DNA from: an uncultured Collinsella sp.
GTDB taxonomy: Bacteria; Actinomycetota; Coriobacteriia; Coriobacteriales; Coriobacteriaceae
Direction: 5' to 3'
Length of the DNA stretch: 64,000 nt
NCBI GenBank assembly: GCA_934630375.1
Contig: CAKTVQ010000002.1
Coordinates: 1 to 64,000, forward strand
Shown here: positions 16,312-25,645 of the stretch, piece after piece
How positions within the stretch are numbered: position 1 is the first letter of the stretch
Layout: every line of letters starts with the position of its first letter
The notes under the pieces: generated by a model
Databases searched by the model: none
Seen by the model: only the letters and a program-made list of their open reading frames with translations
Told to the model about the DNA's origin: nothing
Position numbers and translations under genes: made by a program

Positions 16312-17679
16312 ATGGCGAGCTTTGAAGTGAATGCAACGCGCGCGACCGGCGGCGCCGCAATAGCAGTACCGACGCAGGCTTTCGACGTCGTTGTAATCGG
16401 CGGCGGTCCAGCCGGCATGGCGGCTGCGCTTGCCGCACATAAGACCGGCGCGCACGTTGCCATCGTGGAGCGCGAGAAGCACCTGGGCGGCATCCTCCGC
16501 CAGTGCATCCACCCCGGCTTTGGCCTGTCGCACTTTAAGCAAGAGCTCACCGGCCCCGAGTACGCGCAGCGTTTTATCGACCAGGTGCGCGAAACCGACA
16601 TTGCGCTGTTCTTGGACAGCATGGTGATCGGGATTGACGGGGGTTCAGGCGCAGCGGACACAGGCAACGCCGCGGTTCACACCGTCACGCTCATGAGCCC
16701 CACTGGCATGCTGCAGCTCACCGGGCGCGCGGTCGTCCTTGCCATGGGTTGCCGCGAGCGCACCCGCAGCGAGATCAAGATTCCCGGCAGCCGACCCGCC
16801 GGCGTCTTTACGGCCGGCCTGGCGCAGCGATACATCAACATCGAAAACCTCAAGCCCGGCTCGCGTGCCGTCATTTTGGGCTCGGGCGATATCGGGCTGA
16901 TCATGGCGCGCCGCTGCACGCTCGAGGGGATTTCGGTCGAGGGCGTGTACGAGCTCATGCCGTACGCCAACGGTCTGCGCCGCAATGTGAAGAACTGCCT
17001 GGACGATTTTGGCATTCCGCTGCATCTATCGACTACTGTCACGCGCGTGATCGGGCACGACCGCGTGGAGGCCGTCGAAGTGAGCCAGGTCGACGAGCAT
17101 CTGGTGCCCATTCCGGGGACCGAGCGCATCGTTCCATGCGACACGCTACTGCTTTCGGTAGGATTGATCCCCGAGAACGAGCTATCGGTTGCAGCGGGCC
17201 TTGAGCTGGACCCTCGCACGCGCGGCGCCGTGGTGGACCAGAGCCTGCAGACGGGCGTGCCGGGCATCTTTGCCTGCGGCAACGTACTGCACGTGCACGA
17301 CCTGGCCGATAACGTGACGACCGAGTCCGAGCGCGCTGGCGCGGCTGCGGCGGCGTGGGCGATGGAGGGCGCCGCGGCAGGAGTGGCGGACACGGGCTGC
17401 AGGCTTACGGTCTCCCCCGCCGGCATTGCCGGCTACGCACTTCCGGGGCGTATCACAACCGTCGGGCTCACCAAGCTCAACTTCCGCGTGCGCCGGCCTG
17501 TCGATGCCGCCCGCGTGCGAATCCTGGCTAACGGCGAGGAACTGTTCGCCGGAAAGATCCGCGCCTTTAAGCCGAGCGTTATGGAAAGCTTCCCGCTGCC
17601 GGCAAAGGTGATTCAGCGCGCACTCGACCTAGGTGCTAGCGAAATTGTCCTGTCCGTCGATCCCGTCGAGGAGGCGTAG
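16312..17679 (+). CDS. NAD(P)/FAD-dependent oxidoreductase, partner of the GlpA-like protein
   Basis: 455 residues of the pyridine nucleotide-disulphide oxidoreductase fold. The FAD motif DVVVIGGGPAGMAAALAA sits near residue 25, followed by GGILRQCIHPGFG, and a second dinucleotide-binding motif AVILGSGDIGLIMARR lies near residue 187. FACGNVLHVHDLADNVT is the conserved C-terminal FAD contact. About 20 extra residues precede the first motif. ATG at 16312 is one base after the upstream stop, so the genes are translationally coupled. It probably takes electrons from the GlpA-like subunit, analogous to but not homologous along its whole length with GlpB. Confidence 0.85.
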   Translation: MASFEVNATRATGGAAIAVPTQAFDVVVIGGGPAGMAAALAAHKTGAHVAIVEREKHLGGILRQCIHPGFGLSHFKQELTGPEYAQRFIDQVRETDIALFLDSMVIGIDGGSGAADTGNAAVHTVTLMSPTGMLQLTGRAVVLAMGCRERTRSEIKIPGSRPAGVFTAGLAQRYINIENLKPGSRAVILGSGDIGLIMARRCTLEGISVEGVYELMPYANGLRRNVKNCLDDFGIPLHLSTTVTRVIGHDRVEAVEVSQVDEHLVPIPGTERIVPCDTLLLSVGLIPENELSVAAGLELDPRTRGAVVDQSLQTGVPGIFACGNVLHVHDLADNVTTESERAGAAAAAWAMEGAAAGVADTGCRLTVSPAGIAGYALPGRITTVGLTKLNFRVRRPVDAARVRILANGEELFAGKIRAFKPSVMESFPLPAKVIQRALDLGASEIVLSVDPVEEA

Positions 17680-17683
17680 GGTC

Positions 17684-18082
17684 ATGAGCACGAACGAAAT
17701 CGAAAAGCTCAAGTTCAACTGCACCACCTGCCCATCCGAATGCCTTCTGACCGTAGAGGTGGAGAGCGACGCCAATGGCGCCGTGGTGGAAGTGCGCTCC
17801 GTAACCGGCAACAACTGCCCGCGCGGCGATAAGTTCGCACATCAGGAGCTCACCTGCCCCATGCGCGTGCTCACGACGACCGTGGCCGTCTCCGGCGGCG
17901 ACGAAGCCCTGCTCCCCGTTCGCACGGCTGAGGCCATCCCGCTCGAACTCCACGCCCAGGCGATGACCCTCATCCGAGACCTAGTCGTCAACGCCCCCAT
18001 CCGCATGGGCGACGTCGTGCTGGAGAATCTCCTAGACACCAACATCAACCTAATCGCCAGCATGGACATCGACCCCGCCTAA
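17684..18082 (+). CDS. DUF1667 family small protein of the GlpA-like cluster
   Basis: 132 residues. The N-terminus has FNCTTCPSECLLTV, a CxxCxxxC set, and then NNCPRGDKFAHQELTCPMRV, the two signatures of DUF1667. Family members are nearly always the third gene after a GlpA-like and an NAD(P)/FAD oxidoreductase gene and are thought to be a metal- or cluster-binding subunit. The ATG at 17684 lies 5 bp after the upstream stop, with GAGGAGG overlapping the end of that gene. The cysteines suggest an Fe-S or zinc site. Enzymatic role unproven. Confidence 0.85.
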   Translation: MSTNEIEKLKFNCTTCPSECLLTVEVESDANGAVVEVRSVTGNNCPRGDKFAHQELTCPMRVLTTTVAVSGGDEALLPVRTAEAIPLELHAQAMTLIRDLVVNAPIRMGDVVLENLLDTNINLIASMDIDPA

Positions 18083-18090
18083 GCAGCTAA

Positions 18091-18129
18091 TTAGGACGGG
18101 GCTCTTTTGGCTACCTTACTTGCCCAATC
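18091..18129 (+). repeat. Short dispersed repeat, copy 1 of 2 in the window
   Basis: TTAGGACGGGGCTCTTTTGG and the following 19 bases resemble 57854-57893 with a few substitutions and one indel. Function unknown; it lies just past the DUF1667 stop. Confidence 0.5.
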
Positions 18130-18244
18130 ATCCCAGATAAACCATGTCAAGGCCGAGGAATGTCCCAAGGTGCCAGCATAAAAGAAACGTCCCTATGTGC
18201 CGGGCATGGGATACCATGGTGGCAACCTAGCGAAAGGACGTTTT

Positions 18245-19333
18245 ATGGCACATGTCGATGACCAGCGTGTGGCACGCGTGCTCGATGCGCTCGAGACTCA
18301 GCACCCCGGCGCGCAGCTGCTCGTAAATGACCCGTGGTCGATCTATTACCTGACCGGCTTTTATGCCGATATGTTCGAGCGTTTTTGTGGTGTGCTGCTT
18401 GCGCGCGATGCCGAGCCAGTAATCCTGGTCAACGCACTGCATCAGCTGCCCGAGTACGACAATGCCCGCGTGGCCTATCACACCGATACCGACATCGTGG
18501 CCGACACCATCGCGCGCGAGGTCGATCCGACCAAGCCGCTCGGCATCGATACCGTCATGCGCTCCGGCTTTTTGATGCCCCTTATGGATCGCCACGCCGC
18601 AAGCGAGTTCTTCTTGGGCGACTTTGCCGTCACCGCAGCACGCACGTACAAAGATGCTGCCGAGCAGGAGCTCATGCGCGTATCCTCGGCCGCTAACGAC
18701 GCCGTGATGGCCGATGCTATCAAACTCGTCCACGAGAGCGTGACGGAGCGCGAAATTGTCGACCAGATGCTCGGCCTGTATCGCAAGCACGACTGCGAGG
18801 GCTTTAGCTTTCCGCCCATCGTGAGCTTTGGCGCCAACGCCGGAGACCCGCATCACGAGCCCGACGACACCGTACTCAAGAGCGGCGACGTGGTACTGTT
18901 CGATATTGGCGGACGTCATCGTAACTACTGCTCGGACATGACGCGCACGTTCTTTTGGGGCGAGCCGGACGATGAGACGGCACGCATCTACGACATCGTG
19001 CGCCGCGCCAACGAGGCCGCCGAGGCGCTCATCGCCCCGGGCGTGCGCATGTGCGACCTAGACCGTGCCGCGCGCGACGTGATTGAGGACGCGGGCTACG
19101 GCAAATACTTTACGCATCGCCTGGGTCACTCGATTGGCCTGCAGGACCACGAGCCGGGCGACGTCTCGCTGGTCAACGAGCAGGTCGTAGAGCCAGGCAT
19201 GACGTTCTCAATCGAGCCGGGCATCTACCTCCCCGGGCGCACCGGCGTCCGCATAGAGGACCTGGCTCTGGTGACTGAGAACGGAGTAGAGATCCTCAAC
19301 AGCTACTCACACGAGGCAACCCGTCTGGACTAG
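18245..19333 (+). CDS. M24 family aminopeptidase (Xaa-Pro peptidase type)
   Basis: 362 residues. The N-terminal creatinase-like domain is followed by the pita-bread catalytic domain with all five metal ligands visible: Asp in VVLFDIGGRH, Asp in CSDMTRTFF, His in HRLGHSIGLQDHEPG, Glu in FSIEPGIYLPG and Glu in VRIEDLALV. This fits PepP/PepQ-type enzymes that cleave X-Pro bonds in the cytoplasm. The start is ATG at 18245 with AAAGGA upstream; an earlier in-frame ATG has no such site. It stands alone, preceded by about 160 bp of noncoding DNA and followed at once by a palindrome. Dipeptidase versus aminopeptidase cannot be told from sequence. Confidence 0.9.
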   Translation: MAHVDDQRVARVLDALETQHPGAQLLVNDPWSIYYLTGFYADMFERFCGVLLARDAEPVILVNALHQLPEYDNARVAYHTDTDIVADTIAREVDPTKPLGIDTVMRSGFLMPLMDRHAASEFFLGDFAVTAARTYKDAAEQELMRVSSAANDAVMADAIKLVHESVTEREIVDQMLGLYRKHDCEGFSFPPIVSFGANAGDPHHEPDDTVLKSGDVVLFDIGGRHRNYCSDMTRTFFWGEPDDETARIYDIVRRANEAAEALIAPGVRMCDLDRAARDVIEDAGYGKYFTHRLGHSIGLQDHEPGDVSLVNEQVVEPGMTFSIEPGIYLPGRTGVRIEDLALVTENGVEILNSYSHEATRLD

Positions 19334-19336
19334 CCG

Positions 19337-19367
19337 ATGTGACAAAGGGACAGTCCCTTTGTCACAT
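19337..19367 (+). repeat. 31-bp perfect palindrome after the M24 peptidase gene
   Basis: Arms of 14 bp (ATGTGACAAAGGGA and its complement) around CAG, starting 3 bp after the stop codon. Followed by ATTCGTTT, so a weak terminator at best. It resembles a widespread small palindrome with GGGACAGTCCC at the centre; a related GGGGACAGGC hairpin is at 33687-33727. Confidence 0.8.
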
Positions 19368-19380
19368 TCGTTTACGCTGC

Positions 19381-19540
19381 GCCACGAAAGCGGGCTATCT
19401 ACTACGTTTGACCCGTATGGGTCGACCACACCCGCGTTTTCGCAAAACTGGCAAGCCGTCTACCTGCGGTTTTCATTTTGCATTTTTCGACGTGGTCGGG
19501 GGTAACCGGTCAAACGTAGTAGATAGACCCATTTCGTGGC
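19381..19540. mobile_element. 160-bp MITE-like element, copy 1
   Basis: The ends GCCACGAAAGCGGGCTATCT and its imperfect complement ending at 19540 form terminal inverted repeats of about 30 bp, including CTACTACGTTTGACC. It encodes nothing. A second element of exactly 160 bp with the same ends and a related centre lies at 57674-57833 in the opposite orientation. Confidence 0.75.
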
Positions 19541-19573
19541 GAACAGATCAAATTAGCTGCCCCGTTGGCGGGG

Positions 19574-20932
19574 TTAGCGCAGCAGGCCGGCTACTTCGCC
19601 GGCTAGGGTGATGGTGCCGGCTGCTACGAAGGGTTCACCCGCGGCTTCGAAGGCGGCGAGGGCCTCGGGGACGCTGGGGTATACGCCGGCGAGTTTGTCG
19701 GCGTCAACCAAAGCGGCGAGCTCCTCTGCCGGCAGGGCGCGATCGGAATCGGTCTGGGTTACGACCACACGGGGGAAGGCCGGAATCAGCACGTCAACGA
19801 TACCCGCCACGTCCTTATCGGCCAGCGCGGCACACAGCAGCGTGGGGCGGTTCTCCACGCACGGATCGATCTCGTCCAGCGCGCTTACAAAGTTCTCGCA
19901 GCTCTGAGGGTTATGGCAAGCATCGATCAGCTTAAGCGGATCGGTTCCCAACACATCAAAACGACCCGGCGTGGGACAGCCCATAAGCGATGCATCGAGC
20001 GCATCATGGTCGAGCGCGCGACCCAGATACCCCTCGCACAGCATAATCGCGCACGCAGCATTCTGCGGCTGATACGCCGGCTTGACCATGCTCGACGTGT
20101 AGATGGCACGCGGCGTGGTGCAGCTAAACTCCACCGTATCGCCCACATGCGCCGGCACCTTGGTCGTGGAATGGCTCACCACGAGCGGCACAACGCAGCA
20201 CTCGCGACAACGCGTATCCATCACACGCTGAACACTCGCCTCATGCGTACCCTCGCCCAGAACAACCAGGCGCCCAGGCTTAATAACCGCAGCTTTCTCC
20301 CCCGCAATGGCCTCGAGCGTGTCGCCCAGGATGCGCGTATGGTCGAGCCCAATGCCCGTAATGGCAACGGCGGCGGGATCGGTCGCGCTTGTCGCGTCCC
20401 AACGTCCACCCATGCCAACCTCAAGCACGGCAACGTCCACCGCAGCCTCGGCAAACACCACGAGCGCGGCAGCCGTGAGCAGGTCAAACGGCGTAATGGT
20501 ATACGCACGCTCCCCCGCCGCCTTACGACGAGCATTCACGCGACACCCGGCCTCCACAGCAGCAGAAACGCCACGGGCAAACGCCTCGTCACTCACAACG
20601 CGCCCATCGACCTCCATGCGCTCGGGATAACGCACAAGCTGAGGCGACGTATACAGCGCCGTCTTGAGCCCCTCGCCGCGAAGGATAGCAGCTGAAAAAC
20701 GCGTAGTCGAAGTCTTACCATTGGTACCGGCAACCTGAATGCAATCGAAATACTCATCCGGACGCCCCAGCTCATCAAGCATATCGACAACCGTCTCCAA
20801 CAACGGCCCAGCATCCCCAGAAATCCGCCCCGTATCAGCAGCAAGCCCCACAGCCTCACCAAACGAAAGCAAATCAAACGAGAACGGCACAACATATGAG
20901 CCAGAACGCTTAGGCATTTTCAGAACCGCCAT
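19574..20932 (-). CDS. folC: Bifunctional folylpolyglutamate/dihydrofolate synthase
   Basis: 452 residues, Mur ligase fold. The ATP P-loop is in QVAGTNGKTSTTRF near residue 67, followed by the folate-loop region TSPQLVRYPERM. The carbamylated-lysine and metal region is in LEVGMGGRWDATSA, and the second domain has LIDACHNPQS, where most FolC proteins have D-G-A-H-N-P. It adds glutamates to folates (and may make dihydrofolate from dihydropteroate) in the cytoplasm. ATG at 20932 is used; it lacks a strong ribosome-binding site and ATG at 20917 is an alternative. Single gene, convergent with the M24 peptidase gene. Confidence 0.9.
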   Translation of the reverse strand: MAVLKMPKRSGSYVVPFSFDLLSFGEAVGLAADTGRISGDAGPLLETVVDMLDELGRPDEYFDCIQVAGTNGKTSTTRFSAAILRGEGLKTALYTSPQLVRYPERMEVDGRVVSDEAFARGVSAAVEAGCRVNARRKAAGERAYTITPFDLLTAAALVVFAEAAVDVAVLEVGMGGRWDATSATDPAAVAITGIGLDHTRILGDTLEAIAGEKAAVIKPGRLVVLGEGTHEASVQRVMDTRCRECCVVPLVVSHSTTKVPAHVGDTVEFSCTTPRAIYTSSMVKPAYQPQNAACAIMLCEGYLGRALDHDALDASLMGCPTPGRFDVLGTDPLKLIDACHNPQSCENFVSALDEIDPCVENRPTLLCAALADKDVAGIVDVLIPAFPRVVVTQTDSDRALPAEELAALVDADKLAGVYPSVPEALAAFEAAGEPFVAAGTITLAGEVAGLLR

Positions 20933-20974
20933 TCATAGCAAATTGAAACAGTATAGGTAGAGGATAGTCAGCGA

Positions 20975-21073
20975 AAACGCCTCTGATGAGCAAAGGTGCC
21001 GTGAAACAAGGGCGCATAGGGCTTCTGCCCATGCGCCCGAAGTTGAACGGCAGATTGGCCATCAGAGGCGTTT
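20975..21073. repeat. Nested palindrome (outer stem AAACGCCTCTGATG)
   Basis: Outer arms of 14 bp at 20975-20988 and 21060-21073, an inner GGGCGCAT/ATGCGCCC stem at 21010-21038. It lies between folC and valS and could form a long hairpin. No clear T-run. Confidence 0.8.
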
Positions 21074-21130
21074 GCAGCGTCGAGTCAGCCGCCGTTCGTT
21101 AGAACGGCGGAACGGAAAACCGCTATGGGA

Positions 21131-21238
21131 GCGGTTTGGGGCTTTGCTCGATACAAGTTCCGCACGAGCCGAAGGCCACTTAATGTGGCCGTCGCGCGAG
21201 CAGGACTGTCCGCAGTAGCGAGCAATGCCCCAAACCGC
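21131..21238. repeat. Nested palindromic repeat sharing its core with 23971-24086
   Basis: Outer arms GCGGTTTGGGGC...GCTCG (21131-21150) and CGAGCAATGCCCCAAACCGC (21219-21238) enclose TTCCGCACGAGCCGAAGGCC and the inner stem GGCCACTTAATGTGGCC. The inner part is nearly the same as in the element downstream of the valS start, while the outer arms differ. It sits 15 bp past the valS stop. Confidence 0.8.
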
Positions 21239-21253
21239 GCCCCTCAGTAACCG

Positions 21254-23950
21254 CTACGAGAAGTCAGCAACCTGAGCAGTCAGCGCCGCCAGGATCTCCT
21301 TGAGCTCAGCTGCACGGTCCCTCTTCTTCTGGACCACGGCAGGTGCGGCCTTGGCCACAAAGCCCTCGTTGGCAAGCGTCTTCTCGCAGCCGGCGAGCTC
21401 CTTCTGGGCCGCGGCGATCTCCTTCTCCAGGCGCGCCTTCTCGGCCGAAAGGTCGACCTTGCCCTCGAGCACCACAAAGACCTCAACGCCGCTGTCGACC
21501 ACGGCAATGCTCGCGGCCGGCTTCTCGACGTCCACGCCCATGACCAGCGAGGCGGTGTTCGCCAGCGGCTCAATCGTCGAGCGCAGGCTCTCGAGCTTCT
21601 CGATATCCTCGGCACCGGCGCGCACGACCACGTCGAGCTCGGCCTTGGGGCTCAAGCGATAGCGCGAACGCGTGGCGCGGGCAGCGGACACGACGGTGCG
21701 GCACAGCTCAAACGCGCGCTCGGCAGGCTCGTCGACGTACTTGACGTAGTCGGCGGGCTCGGGCCACCTGGCAATCATGAGCGCCTCGGCACGGTCCACG
21801 TTGCCCTCGGCGTCCAGGTCGAGCACGCTTGCCGGCATGTTGTCCCAAATCTCCTCGGTCACGAACGGCATGAGCGGGTGCATCAGGCGAATGGAGGTGT
21901 CGAGCACAAAGATCAGGTTGCGCTGAGCCTGCAGACGGCCCTCGCCCTTCAGGCGGGCCTTGGTGACCTCGACGTACCAGTCGCAGACCTCGTTCCAGAA
22001 GAACTGCTGCACGCCGCGGGCCATGTCGCCAAAGGTGTAGTTCTCAATACCCTCGGTGACCATCTTCACGGCCTTGGCCAGGCGACTGAACATCCAGGCG
22101 TCGGCCGGCGTCTCCACGACGGGCTCGCCGGGCGTGTAGCCATCCATGTTCATGAGCAGGAAGCGGCTGGCGTTCCAGATCTTGGTCACAAACGACTTGG
22201 CCTGCTCGGTGCGCGGGCTGTCGATAAGCTTCTTGGTCTTCTTGTCGATATTCGCGTCGAACTTGACGTCCTGGTTGTTGGTGCAGAGCGTCAGCAGGTT
22301 GTAGCGCATGGCGTCGGCACCGTACATGCCAATGAGGTCCATGGGGTCAACGCCGTTGCCCTTGGACTTGGACATGCGGCTGCCGTCCTTGGCCAGGATC
22401 GTCGGGTAAATGACGACGTCCTTAAACGGCACCTCGTCCAGGAAGTACAGCGAGCTCATGACCATGCGGGCGACCCACAGCGCGATGATGTCGCGCGCGG
22501 TGACGAGCGCCGTCGTGGGATGATGGCCCTCGAGCAGCTCCGGCTTTTGCGGCCAGCCCTGCGTGGCGAAGGTCCACAGCTGCGAGCTGAACCAGGTGTC
22601 CAACACGTTCTCGTCCTGATGGACGTGATGGCCGCCGCACTTGGGGCACACGTCGGTGTCCTCGGTCAGGGCGTCCTCCCAGCCGCAGTCCTCGCAGTAG
22701 AACACGGGGATGCGGTGGCCCCACCACAGCTGGCGGCTGATGCACCAGTCTTTGAGATTCTCCATCCAGGTGGTGTAGGTCTGCGTCCAGCGCGCGGGAT
22801 GGAAGGTGACCTTGCCGGAGTTGACAGCGTCGAGCGCCGGCCCCTTGAGCTTGTCGACGGCGACGAACCACTGCTCGGACAGCCACGGTTCCAGGGCGGC
22901 GTCGCAACGGTAGCAGTGCATGACGGAGTGATCGTGCTCCTCGACGTGGTCGAGCAGGTCATGCTCATCGAACCACTTGATGACGGCCTCGCGGCACTCG
23001 TCGCGCGTCATGCCGGTGAACTCGCCGTAGCCCTCGACGACCACCGCGTGCTCGTCGAAGATATTGATCTGCGGCAGATCGTGGGCCTGACCCATGGCAT
23101 AGTCGTTGGGGTCGTGGGCCGGCGTGACCTTAACAAAGCCAGAGCCAAAGTTGGCGTCAACGTGGTAGTCGGAGAAGATGGGGATCTCGCGGTTGACGAT
23201 CGGAAGCATAACGGTCTTACCCACGAAGGCGGCCTTCTCGGGATCCTTCGGGGAGACGGCAACGCCCGTATCGCCGAGCATGGTCTCGGGGCGCGTGGTG
23301 GCAACGACGATGTAGTCCTGGCCGTTGACCGGCTCGGTCAGCGGGTAGCGCAGGTGCCACAGATGGCCCTTCTCGTCCTTGTACTCGGCCTCATCGTCCG
23401 AGATGGCGGTGGTGCAGTTGGGGCACCAGTTAACGATGCGCTTGCCGCGATAGATCAGGCCATCGTGATACCAGTCGCAGAAGACCTTGCGCACGGCCTG
23501 GGCGTAGTCCTCGTCCATGGTGAAGCGCTCATTATCGAAGTCGACGGAGCAGCCCATGCGCTTGATCTGCTCGACGATGATGCCGCCGTACTCGTGGGTC
23601 CAGTCCCAGCAGGCGTCGACAAACTTGTCGCGACCGATCTCCAGGCGGCTGATGCCCTCGCTCTTGAGCTTCTTGTCGACCTTGGTCTGCGTGGCGATAC
23701 CGGCGTGGTCGGTGCCCAGCACCCAGCGCGTGGACTTGCCGCGCATGCGGGCCATACGGACGATGGCATCTTGGATGGAGTCGTCGGTAGCGTGGCCCAT
23801 GTGGAGCTTGCCGGTCACATTGGGAGGCGGAATGGTGACGGTGCAGTCGCCCACGCCCTCGCGGCGCTTGTAGTAGCCGCCGTCAAGCCACTTCTGCAGG
23901 ATCGCCGGCTCATTGGTCGACGGATCGTAGTTCTTGGGCATTTCTTCCAT
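21254..23950 (-). CDS. valS: Valyl-tRNA synthetase
   Basis: 898 residues, the usual size. It charges tRNA-Val and edits misactivated threonine. The HIGH motif is in PPNVTGKLHMGHA near residue 42 and the KMSKS motif reads GSRMSKSKGNG near residue 530. The CP1 editing domain lies between, with a zinc-like CxxC pair in CEDCGWEDALTEDTDVCPKC. The C-terminal coiled coil (about residues 835-895, VDLSAEKARLEKEIAAAQKE) that binds the tRNA is complete. ATG at 23950 with GGAGAGATAT directly before it. It is flanked on both sides by long nested palindromes, and no T-box leader is seen. Confidence 0.97.
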   Translation of the reverse strand: MEEMPKNYDPSTNEPAILQKWLDGGYYKRREGVGDCTVTIPPPNVTGKLHMGHATDDSIQDAIVRMARMRGKSTRWVLGTDHAGIATQTKVDKKLKSEGISRLEIGRDKFVDACWDWTHEYGGIIVEQIKRMGCSVDFDNERFTMDEDYAQAVRKVFCDWYHDGLIYRGKRIVNWCPNCTTAISDDEAEYKDEKGHLWHLRYPLTEPVNGQDYIVVATTRPETMLGDTGVAVSPKDPEKAAFVGKTVMLPIVNREIPIFSDYHVDANFGSGFVKVTPAHDPNDYAMGQAHDLPQINIFDEHAVVVEGYGEFTGMTRDECREAVIKWFDEHDLLDHVEEHDHSVMHCYRCDAALEPWLSEQWFVAVDKLKGPALDAVNSGKVTFHPARWTQTYTTWMENLKDWCISRQLWWGHRIPVFYCEDCGWEDALTEDTDVCPKCGGHHVHQDENVLDTWFSSQLWTFATQGWPQKPELLEGHHPTTALVTARDIIALWVARMVMSSLYFLDEVPFKDVVIYPTILAKDGSRMSKSKGNGVDPMDLIGMYGADAMRYNLLTLCTNNQDVKFDANIDKKTKKLIDSPRTEQAKSFVTKIWNASRFLLMNMDGYTPGEPVVETPADAWMFSRLAKAVKMVTEGIENYTFGDMARGVQQFFWNEVCDWYVEVTKARLKGEGRLQAQRNLIFVLDTSIRLMHPLMPFVTEEIWDNMPASVLDLDAEGNVDRAEALMIARWPEPADYVKYVDEPAERAFELCRTVVSAARATRSRYRLSPKAELDVVVRAGAEDIEKLESLRSTIEPLANTASLVMGVDVEKPAASIAVVDSGVEVFVVLEGKVDLSAEKARLEKEIAAAQKELAGCEKTLANEGFVAKAAPAVVQKKRDRAAELKEILAALTAQVADFS

Positions 23951-23970
23951 ATATCTCTCCCTTGCCCACC

Positions 23971-24086
23971 GGGGAGGAATGTAGGCCCGATTTTCGCTCG
24001 GTCAAGTCCTGGGCTCGCTCGAAGACCACATTAAGTGGTCTTCGGCTCGTGCGGAATCTACGAAAATCGGGCCTACATTCCTCCCC
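23971..24086. repeat. 116-bp perfect long palindrome upstream of valS
   Basis: Perfect 26-bp arms starting GGGGAGGAATGTAGGCCCGA at 23971 and ending at 24086 enclose an inner stem GAAGACCAC-ATTAA-GTGGTCTTC. Its left arm starts 20 bp upstream of the valS start codon. The interior, read on the minus strand, matches the interior of 21131-21238, so both belong to one repeat family with locus-specific outer arms. Confidence 0.85.
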
Positions 24087-24180
24087 TTAGGTATCGATTA
24101 CTTCAGTCTGAATTGACTTCGCTGAGGCTTAAACAAACACACAGAATAACACAGGTAGTTGGGGTTATTGCGTATCTATA

Positions 24181-24216
24181 AAATAGCCTCCGACCGCGGG
24201 TGGCCGGAGGCTATTT
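24181..24216 (-). terminator. Intrinsic terminator of clpX
   Basis: 12-bp arms AAATAGCCTCCG/CGGAGGCTATTT, followed on the minus strand by a T-rich tail. Starts 21 bp past the clpX stop. Confidence 0.85.
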
Positions 24217-24237
24217 GCAAACACGTTTTTGGCTGGT

Positions 24238-25644
24238 TTAGCCGTAGATGCGCTGGGGCTGTTCGGTGCCCTTTACGGCGGCTTCGGTTACGACGACCTT
24301 GGCTACGCCTTCTTCGCTGGGGAGGTCGAACATCGTCTGCTGCAGCACGTCCTCGCAGATGGCGCGCAGGCCGCGGGCGCCGGTCTTGCGGGCGAGCGCC
24401 ATGCGGGCGATCTCATGCAGGGCCGCATCCTCAAACTCAAGCTCAACGTCCTCGAGCTGGAACATCTTACGATACTGGCGCACCACGGCGTTCTTGGGCT
24501 CGGTCAGAATCGACACCAAGTCGTCCTCGTCGAGCGCCTGCGTCTGGGTGACGACGGGCGTACGTCCCACAAACTCGGGGATCATGCCAAAGGCGTTGAG
24601 GTCCTGCGGGAGCACCTGACGCAGCAGGTCGTTCTCGTCGACCGAGGTGGGGCCGGCGATCTCGGAGTTAAAGCCCACGCCCTTGTTTCCCACGCGATCG
24701 GCGATGATCTTGTCCAGACCCACGAAGGCACCACCGCAGATGAACAGGATGTTGGTCGTGTCGATCTGCAGCAGCTCCTGCTGGGGATGCTTGCGGCCGC
24801 CGGTGGGCGGAACGCTGGCCACCGTGCCCTCAAGAATCTTAAGCAGCGCCTGCTGAACACCCTCGCCCGAGACATCGCGGGTGATGGAGAGGTTCTCGGC
24901 CTTGCGGGCGATCTTGTCAATCTCGTCCACGTAGATAATGCCCACCTGAGCGCGCTCAATGTCGCCATCGGCAGCATTGATAAGCTTGAGCAGAATGTTC
25001 TCCACGTCCTCGCCCACGTAACCAGCCTCGGTGAGCGCGGTAGCGTCGGCGATGGCAAACGGCACCTCGAGGATGCGCGCGAGCGTCTGGGCGAGCAGGG
25101 TCTTGCCGGTACCGGTGGGGCCGAGCAGCAGGATGTTGGACTTGGCGAGCTCCACCTCGTCCATATCGTCGTTGAACTGCGAGCCCATGCCGTCGTCAAA
25201 GGCAGACACCGCGGCGCCGCCCTCGATCACGCGGCGATAGTGGTTGTACACGGCAACCGACATGGCGCGCTTGGCGTCCTCCTGACCCATAACATAGGCC
25301 GAAAGCTCGTCATAGATCTCGTGCGGCGTCGGCACGTGCGTGATGACCTGGCGGTCGTCCTCAAGCTCAAAGCCTTCGGCCTCGGGGTCAACGGCGGGCT
25401 GGGACGCAGCCTGGCCGTGGTCGTTGAGGAAACCCGGGAGCTTGCCGTTGCGGGCGGCGTCCATAAAGTCCGAAGCCAGCGACTCCTCCAGGATCTCGGA
25501 GCAGGCGGCGACGCACTCGTCACAGATAAAGATGTTGGTCGGGCCCTTTACGAGACGGCGGACCTGACCCTGTTCTTTTCCGCAGAAGGAGCAGCGGATG
25601 GGGTTGCCGTTCTCGTCAAAGCCGTCCTGCATGTTACCGGCCAT
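24238..25644 (-). CDS. clpX: ATP-dependent Clp protease ATP-binding subunit ClpX
   Basis: 468 residues. The N-terminal zinc-binding domain has RCSFCGKEQ and [12 protein letters not shown]. Then comes the AAA+ core with Walker [13 protein letters not shown], Walker [12 protein letters not shown] and the pore/sensor region [20 protein letters not shown]. The insertion between zinc domain and AAA+ core (about residues 60-100) is longer than in E. coli ClpX (424 residues). It unfolds tagged substrates and feeds them to ClpP. ATG at 25644 is one base after the clpP stop, with AAGGACGCTTAGG before it, so both are made from one message. Confidence 0.97.
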   Translation of the reverse strand: MAGNMQDGFDENGNPIRCSFCGKEQGQVRRLVKGPTNIFICDECVAACSEILEESLASDFMDAARNGKLPGFLNDHGQAASQPAVDPEAEGFELEDDRQVITHVPTPHEIYDELSAYVMGQEDAKRAMSVAVYNHYRRVIEGGAAVSAFDDGMGSQFNDDMDEVELAKSNILLLGPTGTGKTLLAQTLARILEVPFAIADATALTEAGYVGEDVENILLKLINAADGDIERAQVGIIYVDEIDKIARKAENLSITRDVSGEGVQQALLKILEGTVASVPPTGGRKHPQQELLQIDTTNILFICGGAFVGLDKIIADRVGNKGVGFNSEIAGPTSVDENDLLRQVLPQDLNAFGMIPEFVGRTPVVTQTQALDEDDLVSILTEPKNAVVRQYRKMFQLEDVELEFEDAALHEIARMALARKTGARGLRAICEDVLQQTMFDLPSEEGVAKVVVTEAAVKGTEQPQRIYG

Positions 25645-25645
25645 C

